Source: an uncultured Eubacterium sp. (GTDB taxonomy: Bacteria > Bacillota > Clostridia > Lachnospirales > Lachnospiraceae). Taken from it: a DNA stretch of 42,186 nt. Below are positions 7,393 to 13,401 of this stretch, one piece after another. The position numbers and the translations under genes were made by a program. The stretch spans positions 1-42,186 of the forward strand of contig CANDMV010000018.1 of assembly GCA_947385875.1 (NCBI GenBank). The letters are read 5' to 3'. The notes under the pieces were generated by a model. The model saw only the letters and a list, made by a program, of their open reading frames with translations. It was not told the origin of the DNA and did no database searches. Every line of letters begins with the position of its first letter. Within the stretch, counting starts at the first letter, position 1.

Positions 7393-8427
7393 TTAAATTC
7401 CAAAAAGCTTCGTATAATTCGCTAGACAGATCACTACTTCATTATAATACTTCTGCTGCAGACTGCCCGCGATACCTTCCGTATCATTATGTGATTTAAA
7501 ATCATCTACTTCTTTTTGCAGCGCTTCTTCGTATTTTTTGTTTTTTAGCAAATCTGATACTTGATTCACATATGCTGCACTGCCATAACTTCCAGTTTCG
7601 CGATGATCTGCCGTCATCATTCTAATACAATATGCTTTCCTATAATCAAAATTATTTTTGCTTAATGCAGCGGATGCAACAAAGTGATGACGTTGACCTC
7701 CATTTGCAGAAAAACTGTCATAAGGCTTTGCTTCAAAGTTATATCTGCTCAATACATGCATATTAATATTATCATACTTATGGCTTTTTCCGTTATCTTT
7801 TACCGTAATATTATATTCAAATTTTTCTTTTACTCCCCATTTTTGCACACTCCATGTATACACAGGGCCGTTAGTGACAATACTTTTGCTAAAAGTCTTG
7901 CTATCCTTCTTTGCCCAAGTTTTATTATTAAGAAAATATCGAGTAATCGTGCCGGAGATTAAATCCAACGGATTGTCTGAGTCAACAAGAGCTGCATTTA
8001 CAATAAATGAGTCAGATGTGACTGTATAGAATAAGTATCAAATATCAATAACTGTCCCCGAATTACTGCGTTGTGCAATGATAGTCCCTTCATCAATAAT
8101 GTCTGCAGCTGTTTCAAATGGAAGGTCTAGATCAAATTTTTCGGTTAAATATTGAATATCATCAGATGTAATATCCGGCTCATTAATCGCTTCAGCTGCG
8201 CACTCCGCAGCTGCATTGTACACAGAATCCCTAATTTCTTCCTGCGCCTGATACAAATCATCCAATTCATCATTTTCAATTAAGAAACTGACAATCTCTG
8301 GATCTGCAAGAGCATCTGAAACTGAAAGCTCTTCTACATAATCAACCGATGGTTCTGCCGCAAATGTAACTACTGATATTGAACATATCATAGAAAGTGA
8401 AAGAACAACTGATAAAAATTTGTTCAT
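7393..8427 (-). pseudogene. Secreted nuclease-type toxin gene interrupted by in-frame TGA
   Basis: The frame runs 343 residues from ATG 8427 to the stop at 7393-7395, broken only by TGA at 8038-8040. Before the stop: a signal peptide (MNKFLSVVLSLSMICSISVVTFA) and an acidic helical region. After it the frame continues YLFYTVTSDSF... into a C-terminal domain with RHHFVA (His near 247-248) and CIRMMTADHRETGSYG (Asp-His near 274-275), then a helical tail ending CLANYTKLFGI. This resembles HNH-like domains at the ends of polymorphic toxins. AGGAGA upstream supports the start. No other frame disruption is visible, which suggests a recent nonsense mutation, readthrough or a sequencing error. Annotators may split it into 8038-8427 and a TTG-started 7393-7968. 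Confidence 0.65.
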
Positions 8428-8523
8428 TTAAAATTCTCCTATAGTAATATATTGATAAAAACTAAATTTGCTGTATTTCTAAAATCACCTCTACTACTAT
8501 ATTTTCAAATTGCATCCATAAAT

Positions 8524-8552
8524 ATATTATAATAAATTGCAAAAAAAGTCAA
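8524..8552 (-). promoter_or_regulatory. Candidate promoter of toxin-immunity operon
   Basis: On the minus strand, TTGACT (8552-8547), a 17-bp spacer and TAATAT (8529-8524) precede the signal-peptide gene by about 95 bases. The surrounding 8430-8700 sequence is AT-rich and holds no gene that I can see. Confidence 0.5.
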
Positions 8553-8693
8553 CTGTGTAATTAATTATAATAAAACTTAATTCAAATTTCTCAACAGATA
8601 TTTTCAAACAAATCCTAATATAAATGCCGCTTGGGAGTTCATCCATTTATTGATGGGAATATATATTTAACGACATAAAAAGACAGGCAGCAG

Positions 8694-8758
8694 AATACCA
8701 AATATGTATTGACAGAATTGTATTTTAGTTATATATTATACTTAGTAATACCAAATAT
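8694..8758 (+). promoter_or_regulatory. padR promoter bracketed by 12-bp direct repeats
   Basis: TTGACA (8709-8714), a 17-bp spacer and TATATT (8732-8737) form a strong promoter. The 12-mer AATACCAAATAT occurs at 8694-8705 and again at 8747-8758, 53 bp apart, one on each side. An imperfect palindrome, TATTATACTTAGTAATA, lies at 8734-8750. These are plausible sites for autoregulation by the PadR protein encoded immediately downstream. Confidence 0.6.
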
Positions 8759-8771
8759 AAAGGAATGAAAA

Positions 8772-9107
8772 ATGAATGAAAAATATATTAGACAAATGAA
8801 AAAAGGAGTGCTTGATATGTTGGTTCTTAAGCTGTTGGAAAAAGATAGAAAGTATGGTTATCAGCTGATTAGTGAATTAAAAGAAAAAAGTGGAGAATTA
8901 TTTATATTAAAGGAAGGAACTCTTTATCCGATTTTATACCGTTTGGAGGATGATGGGCTGGTAGTGAGTGACTGGAGCGGCCCTGAGGGAAAGAAAATGG
9001 CAAGAAAGTATTATCAGATCACAGCAAAAGGTCAGACTGCACTCAGCGAAATTGCCAGTCTATGGCTGAAAATGAGTGAGGGAATCAGGCAGATTATGGA
9101 AGGGTAG
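8772..9107 (+). CDS. PadR-family transcriptional regulator
   Basis: A 111-residue winged-helix protein of the short PadR type. The conserved stretch YGYQLISELKEKS...LKEGTLYPILYRLEDDGLV lies at residues 27-65 and the wing ARKYYQITAKG near 82-92. The C-terminal helix would form the dimer. PadR proteins of this size commonly sit directly before a HAAS-domain membrane protein, exactly as here, and repress their own operon in response to envelope or peptide stress. It ends in a region of short degenerate repeats that leads to the next gene. Ligand unknown. Confidence 0.92.
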   Translation: MNEKYIRQMKKGVLDMLVLKLLEKDRKYGYQLISELKEKSGELFILKEGTLYPILYRLEDDGLVVSDWSGPEGKKMARKYYQITAKGQTALSEIASLWLKMSEGIRQIMEG

Positions 9108-9275
9108 TCATGAAAAACAGCAGGTTATGAAAGGTTAGTCACTGAAATGGAAGGATAGTCAATGAAAACAGGCAGATTAATAGAAGCATAATTATTGAAG
9201 GCGAAGATTATGGAAGTGATGGAATGATGATAAAATTCGAACTGTGAAATCAGGCGGATGATGGAGGAATTAGAT
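9085..9275 (+). repeat. Degenerate short repeats between padR and HAAS gene
   Basis: Variants of CAGGCAGATTATGGAAGG recur four or five times: at the padR end (about 9087), then near 9119, 9147, 9169 and 9250. Several are followed by TAGTCA(A)TGAAA. They look like serial duplication of the padR 3' end with its stop and a GGAAGG motif. No convincing ORF lies in them. Confidence 0.45.
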
Positions 9276-9923
9276 ATGACAGCACAGACATATGTAAAGC
9301 AGATTGTAAAAAAAGTGAAATGTTCAAGGAAGAAACGAGATGAAATGCGCAGGCAGCTTCTGGCTGATGTAGAGATGGAAATAGAGCAGGGCGAATCACT
9401 CGAACGCGTGATGCTGCGTATGGGGGAACCGATCGCAATCGCAGAAGAATTTAATCAGAATCTGCCTGAAAAAGAACGCAAGATTTATAAAAGAGGCTTA
9501 GCAGTTAAAATCATAGGAATCATTGCAGCGATTATTGCTGTGCTTGCGGCAGCTGTCTTATGGTTTCTGCCGGTTGGAATGAAGATGGGCAGCAGCGGTA
9601 AGTTTGACAGCAGCATCATAGAGGAGCGGAGCAAGGAAATGATCCGTCTGCTGAATGCGGAAGATTTTGATACGATGATTGATCATTCTGATGAACAGAT
9701 GCGCAGCATTCTAAATAAAGAAGTGATTGATTCTGCGAAAAAGCTGGCAGGAGAAGACTGGGGAGATTTTAAGGAGTTTGGGAAATGTTATATGATGGAG
9801 CAGAAGCAAAGAGGAAGGGTATATGCTTTCGTGCAGATCAATGCAGCATATGAAAATATTGGAATTACTTATACGCTGTTATTCAATGAGGATCTAAAGC
9901 TTTCTGGATTATATATTAAGTAA
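9276..9923 (+). CDS. HAAS-domain membrane protein with DUF3887-like outer domain
   Basis: 215 residues. The first ~65 form a HAAS-type helical cytoplasmic domain (YVKQIVKKVKCSRKKRDEMRRQL and ERVMLRMGEPIAIAEEF), the typical partner of PadR regulators. One membrane helix follows (about 74-97). The outer domain (about 110-215, LLNAEDFDTMIDHSDEQMR ... LKLSGLYIK) resembles DUF3887. ATG 9276 is chosen because GGAGG (9263-9267) is eight bases before it; an in-frame ATG at 9258 has no such site. In the family this arrangement suggests a membrane sensor controlled by or controlling PadR; the specific signal is unknown. Confidence 0.8.
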   Translation: MTAQTYVKQIVKKVKCSRKKRDEMRRQLLADVEMEIEQGESLERVMLRMGEPIAIAEEFNQNLPEKERKIYKRGLAVKIIGIIAAIIAVLAAAVLWFLPVGMKMGSSGKFDSSIIEERSKEMIRLLNAEDFDTMIDHSDEQMRSILNKEVIDSAKKLAGEDWGDFKEFGKCYMMEQKQRGRVYAFVQINAAYENIGITYTLLFNEDLKLSGLYIK

Positions 9924-10016
9924 TGGAATCAGCATTAGGAGGGGGTGATGTAACAGCAGTGAAGCGGAAGGCTGAATTGTAACGGAATGATCGAATTATT
10001 TTAAGGAGGGCTTGAT

Positions 10017-10346
10017 ATGGGAATATATATGATCTGGTCAGTGATCTGCGTCATAATGATGATCTTTGGGATCTGCGCATGGATTTCTAAAAGTCCGGTC
10101 AGATTTTGGAATGTTGGCCAAGAAATTCAGGTGAGTAATATTAAAAAATATAACCGGGCAGTGGCAAAGCTGTGGTTTGTTTTTGCGGCAGGTTTTGAAG
10201 TAATCGGACTGCCGATAATGGGCGGACAAAATTCTGCCGGGGTTGTGATTACGATATTAGGAGCGATGTTTTTGTCTATTGCCCTTATGATTGCATATAC
10301 GCGGATTGAAAAGAAATATCGGGTATATTATAATCACGAGCGATGA
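10017..10346 (+). CDS. Small three-helix membrane protein, DUF3784/SdpI-neighbour type
   Basis: 109 residues with three hydrophobic segments (about 4-22, 50-67, 72-92). The motif SPVRFWNVGQEIQVSNIKKYNRAVAKLW between the first two is repeated in the next gene as TPINFWSGD...VSGYNLEMSKLY, so the two are paralogues. AAGGAGGG eight bases upstream supports the start. The last five codons and the TGA stop lie within an inserted repeat element (10329-10571), so the natural C-terminus may have been altered. Probable membrane accessory or immunity-like role; not demonstrated. Confidence 0.7.
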   Translation: MGIYMIWSVICVIMMIFGICAWISKSPVRFWNVGQEIQVSNIKKYNRAVAKLWFVFAAGFEVIGLPIMGGQNSAGVVITILGAMFLSIALMIAYTRIEKKYRVYYNHER

Positions 10347-10571
10347 AATTTTCCATATTGTTTTAGGAATTGGAGCTCTTGAATCGGCGTTATTGTTTCT
10401 TTTCACGGGTCAAAAACGCGCACCAGTTGCGCGTTCCGTGAGAATATGATTTAGGAGCGAGGGGCGATTTTGCGATGCAAACTTTCAAGATCGCCTCGAA
10501 TCGTTACTATGAATGGCCTCAGGCCGTGAATAGTAACGCGTTATTGGTAAATTTTAGTGCTTGTCAGTATA
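10329..10571 (+). mobile_element. TATACT-end element, interrupted by a second element
   Basis: A member of the ~90-bp family also found at 11061-11118, 25116-25207 and 29217-29306. Recognisable parts are CACGAGCGATGAAATTTTCC at the left and GGTAAATTTTAG...CAGTATA at the right. Between them, at the sequence that reads CGGCGTTGTTGGCAAATT in the 11-kb copy, a 143-bp element plus an 8-bp duplication has been inserted. Confidence 0.75.
10395..10537. mobile_element. 143-bp hairpin-ended element with 8-bp target duplication
   Basis: Flanked by exact GCGTTATT copies at 10387-10394 and 10538-10545. The ends are inverted: GTTTCTTTTCACGG at the left and, on the other strand, GTTACTATTCACGG at the right. 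Three hairpins are visible: CACGG/CCGTG enclosing AACGCGC/GCGCGTT (about 10402-10440), a GAGG.GCGAT/ATCGCCTC stem (about 10459-10497) and a terminal GTTACTAT/ATAGTAAC stem (10503-10537). No ORF is present. It must be mobilised by a transposase encoded elsewhere. Confidence 0.85.
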
Positions 10572-10671
10572 AATAGAAAATTCCAGTATACAAAAGTGTA
10601 GGAATTGTGAGATGAGAATATTTATAATTTTTATTTAATGTTGAAAACTATATTTAGGCGAGGTGATTCAT

Positions 10672-11028
10672 ATGGAAAGTAATTTTATTGGTAATATAAT
10701 AGGATTTGTCAGCTGTTTATTATGCGCCATGCCATTTTACATAATAGGTATATTTGGAAAGGGAAGTATTACACCGATAAATTTTTGGAGCGGAGATCAA
10801 TCATTAAAGGACAAAATAAAAAATGTTTCAGGATACAATTTAGAAATGTCAAAGTTATATAAAGCATTTGGAACAGCTTTTATAGTCTGTGGAATCAGCT
10901 GGTTTATTTCAAATATTTTAGGAGTGGTTTCGATATTCTTGATCTGCACAGTAGGATTTTATATTGTATATAAAAGATATAAAAAAATTTTGCAGGAATT
11001 TTCTGAAATACATGAAGAAGACTGCTGA
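10672..11028 (+). CDS. Small membrane protein, paralogue of the preceding gene
   Basis: 118 residues with membrane segments near 8-27, 64-82 and 85-102 and a charged tail (KKILQEFSEIHEEDC). It shares the PINFWSGD...SKLYKAFGTAF block with the 10017-10346 product. ATG 10672 follows GGCGAGG at good distance; an upstream GTG at 10663 overlaps that site and is unlikely. Function unknown; probably part of the same membrane module as its neighbours. Confidence 0.65.
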   Translation: MESNFIGNIIGFVSCLLCAMPFYIIGIFGKGSITPINFWSGDQSLKDKIKNVSGYNLEMSKLYKAFGTAFIVCGISWFISNILGVVSIFLICTVGFYIVYKRYKKILQEFSEIHEEDC

Positions 11029-11060
11029 AAGAAAATTAAGTTAAGAGAAAACTGATTGAA

Positions 11061-11118
11061 ACTTATATTGGCGCTTAAGAGTCGGCGTTGTTGGCAAATT
11101 TTACTGCTCATCAGTATA
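11061..11118 (+). mobile_element. TATACT-end element, left end truncated
   Basis: It matches the right two-thirds of the 25116-25207 element: TATTGGCGCT, GAGTCGGCGTTGTTGGCAAATT, then TTACTGCTCATCAGTATA. The CACGAGCGATAAAATTTTCC left part is missing. It gives the uninterrupted version of the site occupied by the 143-bp element at 10395. It lies directly upstream of the SdpI-like gene. Confidence 0.7.
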
Positions 11119-11168
11119 ATATATTGAAAAGTTTGCTGCAGTAAAGTAATAGGAAGGGGAGGAAAAGC

Positions 11169-11555
11169 ATGGGATTTTGGATATTTATGTTGGTTATGGA
11201 ATTAATGCTGCCGATCATGATACTCGCATTTGGCGTATGGTTTCAAAAAAATCCGCCGGGACAGATGAATCCTATATTTGGCTATCGCACATGTATGTCT
11301 ATGAAAAATATTGATACTTGGAATTTTGCTCATCGGTACTGCGGCAGATTGTGGATCCGACTTGGAAGCTTGACGGTTTCGATTACCATTTTAGCGATGC
11401 TGCCTGTGATTGGAAAAAATGATAATGTAGTGGGAGTATTTGGAGCTATATGGGTAACTGTACAGTGCATAGTATTATTGGTTCTGCCGATCATACAGAC
11501 AGAAAAAGAGCTGCGCAGGAATTTTGACTCAAACGGCTGTCGAAAAAATGTCTAA
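11169..11555 (+). CDS. SdpI-family membrane protein
   Basis: 128 residues with three membrane segments (about 3-24, 63-82, 91-110). The SdpI signature is clear: FGYRTCMSMKNIDTWNFAHRYCGRLWIRLG (positions about 38-67), the hallmark of SdpI/YhfL proteins. SdpI of Bacillus protects against the SdpC toxin, but many homologues have no known partner. No SdpC-like gene is visible nearby. AGGAAGGGGAGG precedes ATG 11169. It is the third small membrane protein in this stretch after the HAAS gene. Confidence 0.82.
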   Translation: MGFWIFMLVMELMLPIMILAFGVWFQKNPPGQMNPIFGYRTCMSMKNIDTWNFAHRYCGRLWIRLGSLTVSITILAMLPVIGKNDNVVGVFGAIWVTVQCIVLLVLPIIQTEKELRRNFDSNGCRKNV

Positions 11556-11675
11556 TCATATAGTCATGTTTCGGGATGTACTGCTTTCCATTATAGTGAG
11601 CACCATATATGTAAATCAATGTTATAATGCCAGTATAATATACAGTATCGTAAAGCTTATCAATAACAGCCGTGT

Positions 11676-12080
11676 GAGGGGAGCTGTCCTGTCTTCTGGT
11701 GACGTTGGAAGAATGCTTAGAAGCCCTTAGCATTCTGATCGATACACAGGCGGCAAAGCCGAAGCGGCATCTTTAGCTTCCGGCATTAAGCCGGGGTGTA
11801 CTAGAGCGTGTTTGAAAAATGCTTTCTGCGAGATGTACCCACAGGGCATGATATGCTTCACACTTTGTGGAGAATTTATCCCAAATTTATGAGTCGTAGC
11901 GGGCTACGTTGATTAAATTTGGGATGAATTCTCCGCAAAGTGGGGAGTGCAGATCGCAGGAATGATTTTTCAAACACGCTCTAGGTGCCGCGACCGTCCG
12001 GCTGCCACAGCGCAGATGCAGAATGCTTAGGGATTCTTAGCATTTTGTAAAAGTCACCAGAAGACGGGACAGCTCCCCTC
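11676..12080. repeat. Large palindrome with 62-bp arms, containing a nested element
   Basis: The arms at 11676-11737 and 12019-12080 are inverted copies: GAGGGGAGCTGTCCTGTCTT at the left pairs with GGGACAGCTCCCCTC at the right, and GGTGAC with GTCACC. Each arm itself holds an AATGCT/AGCATT hairpin. A second, TA-flanked palindromic element occupies the centre (11804-11981). A fragment of the same arm occurs at 1-23. No protein is encoded. The transcribed structure would be a very stable hairpin after the SdpI-like gene. Confidence 0.8.
11804..11981. mobile_element. 178-bp palindromic element flanked by TA
   Basis: Terminal inverted repeats GAGCGTGTTTGAAAAAT (11804-11820 and complementary at 11965-11981) are perfect over 17 bp. 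TA flanks both ends (11802-11803, 11982-11983), which is compatible with a TA target duplication as in IS630/mariner-type transposition. The centre repeats the ATCCCAAATTTAT/AAATTTGGGAT palindrome also seen at 6721-6777. No ORF. Confidence 0.75.
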
Positions 12081-12190
12081 GCCCGGCGGCCGGATATCTA
12101 CAATGTATCACTTATCTAAACTGTAACAAATTATCTTATAAAAGTATGGTAAAATATAGTCAAGGTGTGTTAAAATAAGGAGGGTTATCA

Positions 12191-12219
12191 GTAACAGGTT
12201 GGATGATTCGGCCTGTTAC
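12191..12219 (+). promoter_or_regulatory. Hairpin in nitroreductase leader
   Basis: GTAACAGG (12191-12198) and CCTGTTAC (12212-12219) make a perfect 8-bp stem with a 13-base loop, 45 bases before the start codon. It may be a leader structure, or a single end of the GTTAC-type hairpin elements seen elsewhere in the window. A weak match to the 2659-2879 element (TGTATCACTTATCTAAACTG) lies just upstream, near 12105-12125. Confidence 0.4.
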
Positions 12220-12263
12220 AGTTATTTGTTGTCAATGGCGCAAAGAAAATTAGGAGGAAAGCA

Positions 12264-13148
12264 ATGTCAGATTTAAATTACGATAATATTATGGAATGCC
12301 TGGATGTATCGGTTCGTCCAGATGGAGTAGATGGAAGCGGCAGTTACAAGTTCGTATGCAAACTGGAGCATACAGGTCATCAGTCATATGAACAGTCATT
12401 TGGAGTATATTTTTCTACAGAAGTTTCTGTTGTAGAAGTACCAGGAGACGTAGAAGCGCAGGTAAGGGGAAATCATGTAACATTTAGACGTTATAATCAG
12501 ATGAGTGACAACGGATTGGTAGAAATCTGGGTAAAGCTGTCGGCCGGCGAACAGCCAGAGGTTACAGGCATTACGGATATTACCTGTCTGCCGGAAGAAG
12601 AGGGTGCAGAAATAAGGGTGATACTTGGCCCGGTGCAGAAAGCAATCTGTGAAAGAAGAAGCGTAAGAAGCTATAAGCCTGAAATGCTGTCAAAGCATAT
12701 CATCGATCAGATCATGCGGGCAGGTACTTATGCAGCATCCGGCATGAACCGTCAGTCACCGATTATTATTGCTGTTATTGATAAGGGTGTGCGTGACAAA
12801 CTGTCTGAATTGAATGCTAAAATAATGGGTAACGAAGATTCTGATCCATTTTATGGCGCTCCAGTTGTGCTGATTGTTTTGGCTGATAAGGACAAGCCTA
12901 CTTATATATATGATGGAACCCTTGTGATTGGAAATATGATGCTGGCAGCAGAAGAGCTGGGAATCGGCAGCTGCTGGGTACATCGAGCAAAAGAGGAATT
13001 CGAATCTGAATTTGGAAAAGAGCTGCTGACCAGACTTGGAATCACTGGCAATTATGAGGGCATTGGACATCTGGTGCTGGGTTATGCAGATACAGAGAAA
13101 AAGTCGGCTGAGCCTCGTAAAGAAAACTATACTTATTATATTGACTAA
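12264..13148 (+). CDS. Nitroreductase-family protein with extra N-terminal domain
   Basis: Residues about 123-294 form a nitroreductase-type flavin domain: AICERRSVRSYKPEML at its start (the usual RRSxRxY FMN-binding motif), ASGMNRQSP, then NMMLAAEELGIGSCWVHRA and GHLVLGYAD. Such enzymes bind FMN and reduce nitro compounds, quinones or flavins using NAD(P)H. The first ~120 residues are unlike normal nitroreductases, which begin near the RRS motif. They look beta-rich (VEVPGDVEAQVRGNHVTF, LVEIWVKLSAG) and I do not recognise them. AGGAGG seven bases before ATG 12264 supports the long start. A terminator follows, so it is probably monocistronic. Confidence 0.85.
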   Translation: MSDLNYDNIMECLDVSVRPDGVDGSGSYKFVCKLEHTGHQSYEQSFGVYFSTEVSVVEVPGDVEAQVRGNHVTFRRYNQMSDNGLVEIWVKLSAGEQPEVTGITDITCLPEEEGAEIRVILGPVQKAICERRSVRSYKPEMLSKHIIDQIMRAGTYAASGMNRQSPIIIAVIDKGVRDKLSELNAKIMGNEDSDPFYGAPVVLIVLADKDKPTYIYDGTLVIGNMMLAAEELGIGSCWVHRAKEEFESEFGKELLTRLGITGNYEGIGHLVLGYADTEKKSAEPRKENYTYYID

Positions 13149-13167
13149 AAACAATACAGTGAAAGTA

Positions 13168-13211
13168 AATGAGAGTATTTAAGGAAAGAGTACTTTAAAT
13201 ACTCTCATTTT
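13168..13211 (+). terminator. Rho-independent terminator after nitroreductase gene
   Basis: AATGAGAGTATTTAA pairs with TTAAATACTCTCATT around a short loop, followed by TTTTG. The stem is about 15 bp. Confidence 0.75.
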
Positions 13212-13401
13212 GTGTTATAATTTGCATTAGGGATAAAAGTGATTTATCGAGGGAAAATATAAAGAAAGTATGGAAAAGTGTGGAATAGATTTGAAAAGTA
13301 AAGTATAATAAGAAAATAATAAACATTTGCTGGGATTTCAGGCAGCAGTTGAAAGGAAGAAAAGCATGGATTTTCTTGAATGAAAGTGAGGCGTATGTAT
13401 T

